Assembly (NCBI RefSeq): GCF_001625575.1
Contig: NZ_AUXV01000015.1
Coordinates: 62,001-126,000, forward strand
From: Pseudoalteromonas luteoviolacea S2607
GTDB taxonomy: Bacteria; Pseudomonadota; Gammaproteobacteria; Enterobacterales; Alteromonadaceae
DNA: 64,000 nt
Direction of reading: 5' to 3'
Below, one piece after another: positions 8,881-18,407 of the stretch. A program made the translations under genes and the position numbers. Numbering within the stretch: the first letter of the stretch is position 1; the number at the start of each line of letters is the position of its first letter. Below the pieces are notes generated by a model. The model was not told the DNA's origin and did no database searches. It worked only from the letters and a program-made list of their open reading frames with translations.

Positions 8881-10050
8881 GTGACAACTCAACATAGACT
8901 GATCTCACTAGATGTTTTACGCGGTATTATTATAGTTTTAATGGCATTGGATCATACTCGCCACTACTGGGCTATTACCCCTTTCCTACCAACTGACTTA
9001 GACCATACTTCGCCAGCCTGGTTTTTTACCCGTTGGATAACACATTTTTGTGCCCCCTTGTTTGTATTTTTAACAGGTATCAGCGCTTATCTCTATAGAG
9101 AAAAGGTTCAGTCTAAATTATTACTGCGAAATTATTTATTGAGTCGAGGTTTATGGCTGATTTTGTTAGAAGTAACCGTGATTAACTTCAGTTGGCAATT
9201 TGCTTTTGACGTTGTGTTTTTACAGGTCATATGGGTTATCGGCTGGTCTATGATCCTACTTGCGGGACTAATTTACCTGCCTATGAAATTACTTGCAGCC
9301 GTATCATTATCTGTCATCGCATTTCATAACTTACTCAATGACAGTGAAATAACCAGTGCAATGGGGCCTCAACTTGCTTGGCTATGGCATTTATTACACA
9401 TGCCAGCGGTGGTCGGTCAAGGTAATCAATTGCAAGTTTTTATTGTCTATCCACTCATACCTTGGTTTGCGGTCATGGCACTTGGTTATTGTATCGCGCC
9501 TGTATTTACAATCAGTAGCGCATCCAGATACAAAGCCCTTGCAAGCTGCGGGCTCATTTCAATTGCGCTGTTCATCATACTCAAGGTCAGTAATGCCTAC
9601 GGAGACCCTAATCAATTTGAAGTGCAGGCTAGCGTAATTAGTTCACTAATGTCCTTACTGAATAATACCAAGTACCCTCCTTCACTGCTTTATTTATTAA
9701 TGACGATAGGGCCAGGATTACTGTTGCTCATCGCCATAGAAAAGGTGAGCGACTTAAACCCTAAAACGTTATGGCTTAATTGGCTACGCGTATTTGGAGG
9801 CGTCCCCTTATTCTATTATTTAGTCCATATTCCAGTGATTAACCTCAGCTCGAAGTTGTTCGCATGGCTTCAATATGGACGCACAGTTAACTTCCTTGAA
9901 AACCCAGAAACATGGCCAGCCCTTTACCAACCCAACCTATGGCTCGCATATCTAATGTGGGTAATTCTTACTATAACTTTGTATTTACCGTGTAAGTATT
10001 ACCTCAATACCAAACGCACGAGCCAAAACTGGCTCGTTAAGTATCTGTAG
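8881..10050 (+). CDS. DUF1624/HGSNAT-like multispanning membrane protein
   Basis: The 389-residue protein has about ten membrane segments. The N terminus (RLISLDVLRGIIIVLMALDH followed by TRHYW) is the signature of DUF1624, related to heparan-alpha-glucosaminide N-acetyltransferase and to other membrane acyltransferases. The His in MALDHTRH is the residue expected to matter for acyl transfer. The start is GTG, because an in-phase ATG one base earlier runs straight into TGA. It would acylate an unknown periplasmic or lipid-linked acceptor. Its stop overlaps the end of the convergent gene at 10037. Confidence 0.8.
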   Translation: MTTQHRLISLDVLRGIIIVLMALDHTRHYWAITPFLPTDLDHTSPAWFFTRWITHFCAPLFVFLTGISAYLYREKVQSKLLLRNYLLSRGLWLILLEVTVINFSWQFAFDVVFLQVIWVIGWSMILLAGLIYLPMKLLAAVSLSVIAFHNLLNDSEITSAMGPQLAWLWHLLHMPAVVGQGNQLQVFIVYPLIPWFAVMALGYCIAPVFTISSASRYKALASCGLISIALFIILKVSNAYGDPNQFEVQASVISSLMSLLNNTKYPPSLLYLLMTIGPGLLLLIAIEKVSDLNPKTLWLNWLRVFGGVPLFYYLVHIPVINLSSKLFAWLQYGRTVNFLENPETWPALYQPNLWLAYLMWVILTITLYLPCKYYLNTKRTSQNWLVKYL

Positions 10051-10504
10051 CGGTGTTTGACTGAAGTGGTGGAATAGAAGGCAACCACTTCAGTGCTAAG
10101 AAAGTGAACACGCCACAGACAAACCAGAGGACACTCGCGACTACACTAAACAAAGTGACAAGCTCCGGCACAACAAAACTCCCCCCAATACCTGCTAAAC
10201 CGCGCAATGTACATAATATCGCTATAGTAATTAGCGCCAACTTCGTTAATGGTAGGCGCACAATATAGCCGGCTCCTGCTAATGCGTATGCAGCACACAG
10301 CGCAAATAACCCCGACACAAACACAGTCGCGATGGGAGCCAACAATGTTCCTTGTATTGCAGATTCAATTAAAAATTCTGGTGCTAATTGCGCGCGATAA
10401 CAGGATTCACCTAAAGGAATACACGCCATATGGGCGACGACTGTAATAGCTGCCATTAGCGCCACAAATAGTAAACCTAATATTGCTATTCTTTCTTTAT
10501 TCAT
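10037..10504 (-). CDS. Four-helix membrane protein of unknown function
   Basis: The 155-residue protein (from the ATG at 10504; a TTG twelve bases upstream is possible) has four predicted membrane helices: about 7-30, 50-75, 82-100 and 105-130. A short loop between helices 1 and 2 contains two Cys (ACIPLGESCYRAQ) that could form a periplasmic disulphide. The layout resembles small DUF3995-like membrane proteins, but I do not recognise the family with certainty. GAGAGAAG lies just before the ATG. It overlaps the convergent DUF1624 gene by 14 bases. Confidence 0.7.
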   Translation of the reverse strand: MNKERIAILGLLFVALMAAITVVAHMACIPLGESCYRAQLAPEFLIESAIQGTLLAPIATVFVSGLFALCAAYALAGAGYIVRLPLTKLALITIAILCTLRGLAGIGGSFVVPELVTLFSVVASVLWFVCGVFTFLALKWLPSIPPLQSNTATDT

Positions 10505-10528
10505 GACTTCTCTCAAGTGACCTGTCTA

Positions 10529-11326
10529 TTATACGAAAATACACCCTTTTAAATACAACACACCTTCACCAACTAAAGTAACTCGAGCAGAGTCAAAGTC
10601 CACATCACAAGTTAAATGCCCGCCACGGGCTGAAGCTTGGTAAGCCTTAAGTGTACGCTTATTGAGTTGCTCCGCCCAAAATGGTGCAAGGCCTGTGTGT
10701 ATAGAACCTGTGACTGGATCCTCATCACCCCCGTTAGCTGGCCAAAAGTACCGTGATACAAAATCTGCATCGTCACCTTTTGCTGTCACGACCACGTCAA
10801 AAGGTGCCAGTTGCTTCAATAAATCAGACTGATATACCACCTGTTCAACTTCATGTTGCGTGTCATACACAACGAAATAAGCTTGGCGATTTTTTAGTAC
10901 CTTATTGGGTGTAATTGAAAGACCAGCCAAAAGTTCCGCTGGCACATCTAATATTGGCTCAGGTTTTTGCATAGGAAAATTCATCACAATTTCCCCATTA
11001 TTTTGAGAGGTAACAGTGAGGCTTCCTACTTTATTGGTTGTAAACTCAACCTTGTTATGCACATCTAGGTGATTGAATAACACAAATGCGGTAGCAAGTG
11101 TTGCATGGCCACAAAAATCGATTTCGGTCAGGGGCGAGAACCAGCGAATATGATAGCCATTGCTTGAGTTTTTAACGATAAATGCGGTTTCTGAAAGATT
11201 ATTTTCCGATGCGATCTTTTGCATGAGTTCATCGCTAATCCATTGTTCTAGCGGTACGATAGCGGCGGAGTTACCTTTAAATTGTGCATCGGTAAACGCA
11301 TCCACAATAAAAATATCAAGCTTCAT
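10529..11326 (-). CDS. PhzF-family isomerase/epimerase-like protein
   Basis: The 265-residue protein is a full-length PhzF-fold (diaminopimelate-epimerase-like) protein. It starts MKLDIFIVDAFTDAQFKGN, has the catalytic-type Glu46 in NNLSETAF, the FCGHATLATAFVLF motif, and the DPVTGSIHTGLAPFW C-terminal motif. A longer open frame reaches 11392, but the family N terminus fits the ATG at 11326. True PhzF isomerises a phenazine precursor. No other phenazine gene is nearby, so this is one of the many PhzF-like proteins with unknown small-molecule substrates. Confidence 0.9.
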   Translation of the reverse strand: MKLDIFIVDAFTDAQFKGNSAAIVPLEQWISDELMQKIASENNLSETAFIVKNSSNGYHIRWFSPLTEIDFCGHATLATAFVLFNHLDVHNKVEFTTNKVGSLTVTSQNNGEIVMNFPMQKPEPILDVPAELLAGLSITPNKVLKNRQAYFVVYDTQHEVEQVVYQSDLLKQLAPFDVVVTAKGDDADFVSRYFWPANGGDEDPVTGSIHTGLAPFWAEQLNKRTLKAYQASARGGHLTCDVDFDSARVTLVGEGVLYLKGCIFV

Positions 11327-11392
11327 TTTATTCTCACTGTTGGGAGCTGTTACTGAGAATGTACCGAAATAAGCTGCTGAAATATAGCTCAA

Positions 11393-11646
11393 AAGTAAAC
11401 TTTATTTATCGTAATCTTCAAGTCGATACTTCTAACAAAGCAAGCAAAGCCATATTTTATAGGTAAAACGTATCTGTGATAGCTCGCTGCAATATTGCAA
11501 TCTGTCATAACAAGCCAAAGCTACTTCTCTACAGGGAGTGAGTTTTCAAATAAAGGGTTAATAAATTAGGAGGGTGGTTTTTAAATTAAAATTTTGAGTG
11601 GGGATTCATTGGGTGTGATTTAGCAATCACACCCAAACATAACTAT
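11393..11646. other. Intergenic region between PhzF-like and csp genes
   Basis: The stretch holds a perfect 10-base hairpin (GGGTGTGATT, loop TAGC, AATCACACCC; 11611-11634) immediately past the csp stop on the minus strand. The rest is AT-rich, and I see no gene in it. Confidence 0.6.
11611..11634 (-). terminator. Hairpin downstream of csp
   Basis: A perfect ten-base stem with a four-base loop lies 12 bases after the csp stop. No clear T tract follows on the minus strand, so it may stabilise the transcript or need Rho. Confidence 0.55.
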
Positions 11647-11856
11647 TTATACTACAGTTACGTTTTCAGCCTGAGGACCTTTAGCGCCCTGAGATACTGT
11701 GAAGCTAACTTTTTGACCTTCAGTCAAAGAACGGAAGCCTTCAGATTGAATTGCTCTGTAGTGAACGAATACGTCAGGTTGACCATTTTCTTGAGCGATA
11801 AAGCCAAAACCTTTTGACTCGTTAAACCATTTTACAGTGCCTGTTACTTGAGACAT
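11647..11856 (-). CDS. CspA-family cold-shock protein
   Basis: The 69-residue protein is one cold-shock domain. The RNP1 motif KGFGFI and RNP2 motif VFVHY are both present, after the usual [16 protein letters not shown] start. It binds single-stranded RNA or DNA in the cytoplasm and melts RNA structure. Length is normal. It is preceded by a long gene-free stretch, fitting the long structured 5' leader typical of csp mRNAs. I cannot tell whether it is cold-induced or constitutive. Confidence 0.95.
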   Translation of the reverse strand: MSQVTGTVKWFNESKGFGFIAQENGQPDVFVHYRAIQSEGFRSLTEGQKVSFTVSQGAKGPQAENVTVV

Positions 11857-12514
11857 AATTGAACCTATTTAGTTAAAATTTAAAAAAGATGTACAGTATT
11901 GGAAGTAAAGTGAGTGACTAAAATTAGGTTTTACGAACAAAACAGAAACTAAAGCAAACAACAAATAAATCAAATATCTTCATACACGGCGTAGGATACA
12001 CTGAATAAAATCGTTGTCGAGTACTTTTCACTAGTTTTTTTGCAGATTTACACGAACAAGCAGCCTGAGTCATTGATTAATAATTAAACATGCCATAAAA
12101 ACACAGCTCTGACTGGGCTGATAGTCGGTTTTTCCTTTTCGTTTACGTCTTTTAGCACGAACTGGGCCATATTTATTACACGCTTGTTCGTCGTCGACAT
12201 TAAAAAGTTGGCTTAATACACATAAAGCTGTGCAAACGACTCAATGCTCTCTACAAGTTTTGAAGTTACTTATAGACTGGAAAAACACATTGCCTCTGGG
12301 CAATAAGCCTTTTGCCTTAAACATCAGGCTTAAGCCCAGAGATAAAATCAGCATCCCGGTATCAGGTACGCTGGTGATATTATTTCTTTCATAAATTGAC
12401 GGCGGCAACCAATTATCCACCATGTTTGTGATAAACTAGGTTCAACCCACCAGATATACCTCTCCACATAATTAGTGCATATTTTCAACTTTAGATAAGC
12501 TTAGGAGTACAAAG
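11857..12514. other. Gene-poor 658-base region upstream of csp
   Basis: The left part (about 11857-12050) is AT-rich and likely contains the csp leader and promoter. The right part holds a 60-codon minus-strand frame with a PEP-CTERM-like segment (12241-12423). Beyond its TGA, the same frame stays open for 56 codons rich in Arg and Lys to about 12073. No confident gene is present. Confidence 0.5.
12241..12423 (-). pseudogene. Possible gene remnant with PEP-CTERM-like tail
   Basis: A 60-codon frame contains SVPDTGMLILSLGLSLMF followed by KAK. This resembles a PEP-CTERM sorting signal (Val-Pro-x-x-Gly, hydrophobic helix, basic residues). In real substrates this sits at the extreme C terminus of a secreted protein. 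Here another 20-odd residues follow and almost nothing precedes, so if real it is a decayed fragment. There is no clear ribosome binding site. A chance match is quite possible. Confidence 0.25.
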
Positions 12515-13066
12515 TTGATAGACAATAACGCAGCTTTATTTGCATATATAGAGCAAGGGAATAGCCCTAAATTCATTTATTTCTGGGGTCATCAAAAACC
12601 CAAACATGGTGTTTCTAAATCTTGCTTCAGCCAATGGTTTGATGCACCATTTACAGACGCCAACAACCGGTTTGCAACCGCGGAGCATTATATGATGTTC
12701 GCTAAAGCAACCCTTTTTAATGATCTTGATGTCGCAGCAAAGGTGCTGGCTTCTGAGAGCCCGAAAGAAGCCAAAAAGCTTGGGAGACAAGTAAAAAACT
12801 TTGACGAACAACTGTGGAATGCAGAGCGCTTCAACATTGTTGTTAAAGCTAACCAACTTAAGTTTGAGCAAAACCCAGAATTAAAAGCTTATTTACTAGA
12901 CACTTCACATAGCGTGATAGTTGAAGCAAGTCCTGTCGATAAAATTTGGGGCGTTGGGCTTAGTGAAGACAACCCATTAATTTCGGACCCAAAAAATTGG
13001 CAAGGTCTTAATTTATTAGGGTATGCACTAATGGTTGTCAGAGACAAACTTGCACAAGATAATTAG
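12515..13066 (+). CDS. NADAR-family protein (YbiA-like N-glycosidase)
   Basis: The 183-residue protein matches the NADAR fold: FYFWG-like start (FIYFWGHQKP), CFSQWF, the EHYMMFAKA motif with its conserved Glu-His-Tyr, and the C-terminal DKIWGVGL motif. Members hydrolyse N-glycosidic bonds of riboflavin-pathway intermediates or ADP-ribosylated substrates. The start is TTG at 12515, chosen because TAGGAG lies eight bases upstream and no ATG precedes the conserved core. It is a single-gene unit. It could act in riboflavin-intermediate clean-up or in ADP-ribose metabolism; sequence alone does not separate these. Confidence 0.86.
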   Translation: MIDNNAALFAYIEQGNSPKFIYFWGHQKPKHGVSKSCFSQWFDAPFTDANNRFATAEHYMMFAKATLFNDLDVAAKVLASESPKEAKKLGRQVKNFDEQLWNAERFNIVVKANQLKFEQNPELKAYLLDTSHSVIVEASPVDKIWGVGLSEDNPLISDPKNWQGLNLLGYALMVVRDKLAQDN

Positions 13067-13082
13067 CCCCTGAGCTTAAATA

Positions 13083-13520
13083 CTAGGCATCTACCGTGTT
13101 TTGCCAGCGCATAATAAATTGCTGCTGGCCTGTTACCTGCTCTAACTCCTCACCAGCGATAACAAAACCTTGCTTTTTGTAAAATGCTACGCTGGCAACA
13201 TTCCTTTTATAAACCGCCAATTGAAGGCTACTACACCTGCGCTTGGCATCCTTTATCAACTTTTTACCAATGCCCTGGCCTTGCCGCTCAGGTAACACAA
13301 AAATAGCGGCGAGTGTATTATCGACTAAAGCGTAAAAACCGACAATTTTGTGATCTTTTACGTACACATAGTTTTTTGAGCTGGGTAAGTATACATCCTT
13401 CATCGAATCTAACTGCTCACGCCAAAATGTAGCAGGCACAAAGTGGTGGGATTGCTCAGAAGCTGCTAGCCAAACAAGTAAAACTGACTCCAGATCGGCT
13501 TTAGCGCTTTCTCTTATCAT
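13083..13520 (-). CDS. GNAT-family N-acetyltransferase
   Basis: The 145-residue protein has the GNAT fold. Acetyl-CoA-binding motif A is VLPERQGQGIGKKLIKDAKR, with the R/Q-x-x-G-x-G/A core, and motif B is AVYKRNVASVAFYKKQGFVI. It transfers an acetyl group from acetyl-CoA to an amine. The sequence resembles YjaB/PhnO-like small acetyltransferases, but the acceptor is unknown. The ATG at 13520 is preferred because GGAG lies six bases before it; TTG and ATG codons upstream are in frame. Confidence 0.85.
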   Translation of the reverse strand: MIRESAKADLESVLLVWLAASEQSHHFVPATFWREQLDSMKDVYLPSSKNYVYVKDHKIVGFYALVDNTLAAIFVLPERQGQGIGKKLIKDAKRRCSSLQLAVYKRNVASVAFYKKQGFVIAGEELEQVTGQQQFIMRWQNTVDA

Positions 13521-13581
13521 GTGCATCTCCAATACCGATACTAATCGATATTTAATGAACGTTACTCTCTAGTAAAGCGCA

Positions 13582-14235
13582 TTAAAGTTTAATGTCTATT
13601 TTTTTGCGTTCAGTATTAAACGCGACAGCATAGTACCGCAGCCTTGGATGCTCAACGTTCCACAAGTTTAAAAACTCTTCATACGTTTGCACTACTCTCT
13701 TTGCCCCTTTAGCATCATTTAAATACATTAGACGCTTGGCCTCATCAAAACCCACTACAACACGATAATGACTTTGAGAGCGAGGTAATTCCCAATACTG
13801 AAACACGATAACAGGAATACCATTGGCAATGTATGCTTTCACATGGTTAAACAACTGCGCACGTTTTTCGTCAAGCCCATTTAAATAGGGGTTGCGAGCG
13901 CTTATGCTAGCGACTTTGCCGAATCGTTCCAAAAAGCCCTCTAAATAAGTGATTTTTACACCTGGGTAACTGGTCCAGTTACGGGGGAAGTTATTTAAAA
14001 TACCTGATTCAACAAAAACTGGCGCATCTTCGTACTGATGCAATATAGATTCCGCGATGTCGTATTGATTGTATTGCTTGATCCCCCAATATTTAAAGAG
14101 CATCTCGATCGTTGCGGGCCCACAAAGCTTCTCACCCTGTTCGACAAGCGGCACATTTAAGATTATTTTTTGGGTGGTTTGAGCAGTTGCAAGTAAAGGT
14201 AGTATTAATATAAAAATAGCAAAACACCTGTTCAC
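13582..14235 (-). CDS. Secreted C39-like papain-fold protein
   Basis: The 217-residue protein begins with a signal peptide (cleavage near TAQ-T, residue 19-20). It continues with a C39-like domain. The nucleophile motif is EKLCGPATIEML with Cys38, and the catalytic His is probably His156 in SQSHYRVVVGF, followed by a Asp in MYLNDAKG. A Gln upstream (LVEQGEK) fits the oxyanion-hole position. Classical C39 peptidases cleave bacteriocin leaders within transporters; this stand-alone periplasmic form (Peptidase_C39_2-like) has unknown targets. The start is GTG with AAGGAAG upstream. No bacteriocin gene is near. Confidence 0.8.
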   Translation of the reverse strand: MNRCFAIFILILPLLATAQTTQKIILNVPLVEQGEKLCGPATIEMLFKYWGIKQYNQYDIAESILHQYEDAPVFVESGILNNFPRNWTSYPGVKITYLEGFLERFGKVASISARNPYLNGLDEKRAQLFNHVKAYIANGIPVIVFQYWELPRSQSHYRVVVGFDEAKRLMYLNDAKGAKRVVQTYEEFLNLWNVEHPRLRYYAVAFNTERKKIDIKL

Positions 14236-14411
14236 GTTTCTTCCTTGCTAATTCAAAGGGTAAATGATTAATAAATTCGTTATTTTTGCTATAAATTAAT
14301 CATAGAAACTCGATTGTACAGAATAAAGTCAACAATTGTAGCTATTAAACCCTATCCAATGATAGTCGTGCCATTGGCGAATTTAGATTTTTTCAACATG
14401 AAATCTTCAAA

Positions 14412-14446
14412 TTAAAAATAGGCGAGCTTCAATTCAAAGCACGCCC
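14412..14446 (-). terminator. Terminator of the chemoreceptor gene
   Basis: On the minus strand GGCGTGCTT pairs with AAGCTCGCC (one mismatch) around a seven-base loop and is followed by TATTTTTAA, about 85 bases past the stop. Confidence 0.6.
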
Positions 14447-14529
14447 TTATTTACATTAACAACTTGAGAAATATAGTTTCATTTTCACAACTTGCGAAAT
14501 TAAGTATCAAATAATTCAAGTATGTGTAT

Positions 14530-16161
14530 TTAAGACAATTTAAATTGCTCAACGCTGGTTTTTAGACCGTGAGCTAACTCACTAATCTCATGGCACGCCT
14601 GTGAAGTTTGATTTGCGCCTTCCGTCATTTCAACCGCTGCATAATTGATATTTTCAATATTGCGATTTAGTTCTTCTGATACAACTGACTGCTCGTTGCA
14701 TGCGGCAGCAATTTGCGTACTCATGGCTGCAATGCTGTCGATCTCTTGTTCAATCTGATTAATCGTCTCACTGACTGTTTCTGTCTGATTGACGCAAACA
14801 TCAATGCCTTTTTGACAAGTCCTCGTGGCTTCGCCTGTTTCTTTAGATTTTTGCTGTAAATCACTCACTATTTCAACAATCTGTGTTGTTGAATCTTGAG
14901 TACGCTGTGCCAATGAGCGAACTTCATCTGCAACGACGGCAAAACCTCGGCCTTGCGCACCGGCTCTTGCAGCTTCAATAGCGGCATTCAGTGCCAACAA
15001 GTTCGTTTGCTCAGCAATTTCACGAATGACATCAACGACGACATTTATATTTTGCGAATTCTTTTCTAAATTGGCCGCCAAATCTCCCGCATGAGATACC
15101 GTATCTGCCACGCTAGAGATTTGCGCAATATTGCTTTTTAATGCAGTGCTGCCCTCTCTCGATTTCATATTCGCTTGATTCGCAGACTCTGCGCCCATTT
15201 CTGTACTTTTCGCCACCTCTGACACCGCAGCTTGCATCTCTGTCATAGCAGATGCAACGGACTGTAATTCGTTTTGCTGATTTTGCATACCAGACGCATT
15301 TTGCGCCGAAATCATATTGACCTCTTCTACCGCTGTGGTCAGTTGGATAGCGCTGTCATTTATCTGCACAACAAGGCCGTTAAGTTGTTGGCGCATCTGC
15401 TCCAATGATGTCAGTAACGAACCTAGTTCATTTTCACCAACTTGGCGCAGATCAATACCAGTGCTCAGGTCGCCATTTGCAATACTTTTTGCCAAATGCA
15501 TCGCTTTACCGAGCGGTGTTTTGATTGCACCACTTAATACAAAACATATCAGAGCAATCATAATTGCAGACACAATCGTACAAATCACGATTACCGTGAT
15601 CACCGTTTGTACGGCTTTGATAGCTGACGTTTCAGCACTGCCTACATTTTCACTGTTAATTTTTACAAGTTCGGTTAGTTCATCCATTGCAGCCGAGAAA
15701 TGCGGGTAACTGTCTAATACTATTTTATTTGCCTTACTCACTTCATCGTTTTGTACTAACTGATTAAAGACAGCTGTCGCAGCAGCATACTTACGCCATG
15801 CACTTTCAAATGCTTCAAATTGACGTCTCTCTTGGTTAGATACGTTAAGCGTGCTGTATAAAGAAACTTTATCGTTCACGCCAGATTTCAGTTCATCCAA
15901 GGTCACTAGCCATGAATCTAATTCTGGGTGATTGGGGTTCGTCGCCACACCAAATTCGTCTTTTCTGATGGTGGTAAGGTCAACCTGTATACCTTTAACA
16001 ATTTCAACTGAAGGTATGCTTGTTTGAACGATAAACTCGAGATCGTCACTGATCCCTTTTAAGCCATGATAGGTCATCAGGCTCACACCGAAGAAAACTA
16101 AAAATACCGACGTAAAACTTATGCCGATCTGCTTAGATATAGACAAATCTTTTAATGCCAT
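14530..16161 (-). CDS. Methyl-accepting chemotaxis protein
   Basis: The 543-residue chemoreceptor has a first membrane helix at about 10-30, a periplasmic four-helix-bundle-type sensor (about 31-183), a second helix at 184-210, a HAMP domain (about 210-265) and a cytoplasmic signalling domain. The highly conserved hairpin tip, [20 protein letters not shown] followed by [19 protein letters not shown], contacts CheA and CheW. The open frame extends to 16308, but the extra 49 residues do not look coding and [13 protein letters not shown] at 16161 is a normal receptor start. No che genes are near, so it feeds a distant chemotaxis system. Ligand unknown. Confidence 0.93.
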   Translation of the reverse strand: MALKDLSISKQIGISFTSVFLVFFGVSLMTYHGLKGISDDLEFIVQTSIPSVEIVKGIQVDLTTIRKDEFGVATNPNHPELDSWLVTLDELKSGVNDKVSLYSTLNVSNQERRQFEAFESAWRKYAAATAVFNQLVQNDEVSKANKIVLDSYPHFSAAMDELTELVKINSENVGSAETSAIKAVQTVITVIVICTIVSAIMIALICFVLSGAIKTPLGKAMHLAKSIANGDLSTGIDLRQVGENELGSLLTSLEQMRQQLNGLVVQINDSAIQLTTAVEEVNMISAQNASGMQNQQNELQSVASAMTEMQAAVSEVAKSTEMGAESANQANMKSREGSTALKSNIAQISSVADTVSHAGDLAANLEKNSQNINVVVDVIREIAEQTNLLALNAAIEAARAGAQGRGFAVVADEVRSLAQRTQDSTTQIVEIVSDLQQKSKETGEATRTCQKGIDVCVNQTETVSETINQIEQEIDSIAAMSTQIAAACNEQSVVSEELNRNIENINYAAVEMTEGANQTSQACHEISELAHGLKTSVEQFKLS

Positions 16162-16694
16162 ATTTATGTATAAATCCCTAAAATTACAATGACTGAATAC
16201 CAATACCTCAAACGCATAACACGATAAACATGCCATTTTTAGATATTTGAAGATGGTATTTAATAAAATAAGTGAGCGACAAAATGGTAGTCTCGACCAC
16301 TTGAACACATGTGATCAGCTGCTTCAGGATGAATGACAGCTTATTTTTACAAGCTATCTCAGCTAGATGAAAGGTTCATATAATAGAAAACTTGCTCGTT
16401 TTAGTGTGGCGAACAAGTGATTGTATTATATTAGAAACAAATAAAGGTTGGAATATTTTAATTATTAATTATTAGTCTTTAATGTTATTAAATTACATAT
16501 TTCAAATACCTTTTTGATCACAAAAAGATCAAAACAATTAATACAAGATAAAAATATGCTTACTTTAGTATTTACCTAAAATTAAAATAAAACATATGAA
16601 ACAAATATAGTTACAATTTAAAATATACGACCACGCTCTTACGTATTTAATCTTTAGCTGCACGGTATGTCGAATACTCACTCTTGTATTGGCT
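16162..16694. other. 533-base AT-rich region upstream of the chemoreceptor gene
   Basis: It is strongly AT-rich from about 16430 to 16620. It presumably holds the chemoreceptor promoter and the 3' end of the DUF5329 transcript. A small dyad, GATCacaaaaaGATC near 16517, is the only structure noted. I see no gene. Confidence 0.5.
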
Positions 16695-17048
16695 CTAATT
16701 GGCCACTTTCTCACGCCGTAAACGATTAAGCTCTAAGATTAACCAATCTCGACTTCGCATAGCTTCTTGCCCTGGGCAATGAATTTTGTAGTGCTTGCCT
16801 GAAAGCGCACTCTTATTTGCAGCATAACGGATAAAGTCTTCTGTCGACTCTATATCTTCTTGATAATATTTATACTTTTTCATTATGTGGGCGCGGGCAT
16901 CTTTGGCCGAATGAAAGCTACCATTCCTTTCATACTGACATCCAGAGTGCTCCACATAATCAAGTAAATGTACTATTTCTGCGGAAATCTCAGCTGCCGC
17001 GGCAGACATGAACAGCGAGGTGGCAATAGCCAGTATTGAATATTTCAT
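16695..17048 (-). CDS. DUF5329-like small secreted protein
   Basis: The 117-residue protein has a signal peptide (MKYSILAIATSLFMSAAAA). The mature part starts EISAEIVHLLDYVEHSGCQYERNG-type sequence, then FHSAKDARAHI, a TEDFIRYAA segment and KHYKIHCPGQ, a pattern I associate with DUF5329. Two cysteines could form a periplasmic disulphide. A longer frame reaches 17159, but AAGGAA lies correctly before the ATG at 17048. Function unknown. Confidence 0.78.
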   Translation of the reverse strand: MKYSILAIATSLFMSAAAAEISAEIVHLLDYVEHSGCQYERNGSFHSAKDARAHIMKKYKYYQEDIESTEDFIRYAANKSALSGKHYKIHCPGQEAMRSRDWLILELNRLRREKVAN

Positions 17049-17192
17049 AGCGTTCCTTGTGCTCACTAATAAATGAAAGGGACAAATTGGGTTTTCCAAT
17101 AAGACGTCTTTAATTGCGAAAAGGTTGCAATCAGAACTAAAAAAGCGACTTTTAAACACTAAAAGTCGCTATCACATTGATAAAGTCAAAGG

Positions 17193-18407
17193 TTATTCTA
17201 CAGTCACAAGGCCTGTTTTTGAGTCGTATAATATTTTGCCAGCCTCCCCTGAGGCGTAGCCGTACTCGCAAACGCCTTTACGGGCTCTAATTACTTTATA
17301 ATCACCATCTGCGGTCGAGAAATACCACTTAGTACTCCCATCGCTTTTCTTTCTCCCTTTACCATTTCTGTTTAAGGTGTATTGATGGTCTAAAAAGTTA
17401 TTCCACATGCGTGCACAGCGATTGGCATTGGGGTTTTTAGTAAACTTATTGTGTTTATTCAACCTGTCTTTTGCCTCAACAGGAAAGCCCTGATCGTTGA
17501 AATTGACACTGTTGTCTTTGAACCCGTCCAAGTTCGCGACCTTTTCTGTTTGCCCATCATTGACCCAAAATTGCTTCGCTTTATCGACCTCTAGTTGTAA
17601 GGCATGTGCGATGACAGGCAGTGTATTTCCGCAGCCTTGTGAGTAGCTCAAATCAGCGATGTGCTCAGGGCCATCCATATAAAATGTAGCCTGAGCAGTC
17701 TGTGGATCTAGTGTATAAATCTTGGCGTTTTCACCACGCTCTCTTGCGGATACATAAATCACGCCTTGACTGTCAACTGCAAGACCTGAAGCCCAATGCA
17801 AGTTGTGCTCACCAACTTTGTCGAGCGTCATATCGCCATCGTTCAAAACGTACAAAGCTTTAGCATTGAGGACATAAATTAAATTACCATCAGCAGAGTA
17901 CGCAATGTCGCCATGAGCAAAGTCATCATAAACAGCGTCACTGGCATTCATTTTTCCCATTACGGTCTTTTCGCCAGTTGTTAAGTCAAACTGGTACATA
18001 TATGTTTGGCTAGTAGCAAGCAAATACGTCCCATCAGGAGATACTGCTGAACGCTTAATCGGATAACTTGTTGTAGCAGCGACTTCGCTTTGTTGCATTG
18101 TTGCAGTGTCGAAAACGAAAATCTTTGACGCGTTGCTTTCGGTATCGAAGCGCTTGATTGTGTAAAGCTTGTCACCGCTGCCAGCCAAGTTACTCGCGCT
18201 AATGTCAGCCCCAGGAACCTCTCTCACAACTTTGCTGCGCGTATCGATGTGGTACAGTGCGCTGCTTTGAGCGTTTGCGTATCGATCGATGGCGTATAAG
18301 CCACTGAGACACACTGACGATTGGGCTAGTGCACCAAAACTACTCAACGCCGCCGCAGCGATTATGCCTAAACCATATATTTTGTTGACCGTTTGCTTCA
18401 TGGGCAT
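17193..18407 (-). CDS. Secreted protein: propeller-like N part, basic C-terminal domain
   Basis: The 404-residue protein has a signal peptide (to about 28, GALAQ-S). Residues about 30-265 carry repeated short strands (YAIDRYANAQSSALYHID, LYTIKRFDTESNASKIFVFD, LLATSQTYMYQFDLTTGE, IYVSARERGENAKIYTLD) like a six- or seven-bladed beta-propeller. A separate C-terminal domain (about 275-404) is rich in Lys, Arg, Asn and Trp, with NRCARMWNNFLDHQYTLNR and GVCEYGYASGEAG giving two Cys. The C-terminal part has the look of a small secreted toxin or nuclease-like module, but I do not recognise it. Three TTGCA-N3-TGCAA dyads lie upstream and may control it. A start two codons in is equally possible. Confidence 0.68.
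   Translation of the reverse strand: MPMKQTVNKIYGLGIIAAAALSSFGALAQSSVCLSGLYAIDRYANAQSSALYHIDTRSKVVREVPGADISASNLAGSGDKLYTIKRFDTESNASKIFVFDTATMQQSEVAATTSYPIKRSAVSPDGTYLLATSQTYMYQFDLTTGEKTVMGKMNASDAVYDDFAHGDIAYSADGNLIYVLNAKALYVLNDGDMTLDKVGEHNLHWASGLAVDSQGVIYVSARERGENAKIYTLDPQTAQATFYMDGPEHIADLSYSQGCGNTLPVIAHALQLEVDKAKQFWVNDGQTEKVANLDGFKDNSVNFNDQGFPVEAKDRLNKHNKFTKNPNANRCARMWNNFLDHQYTLNRNGKGRKKSDGSTKWYFSTADGDYKVIRARKGVCEYGYASGEAGKILYDSKTGLVTVE

Noticed and set aside
10529..11392. PhzF-like protein starting at 11392 and a phenazine pathway
   Set aside because: The extra 22 residues do not match the family N terminus, and no phz genes are adjacent, so neither the long start nor phenazine production is claimed.
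12600..12871. 111-codon frame antisense to the NADAR gene
   Set aside because: It lies wholly inside a well-supported gene and has no family features.
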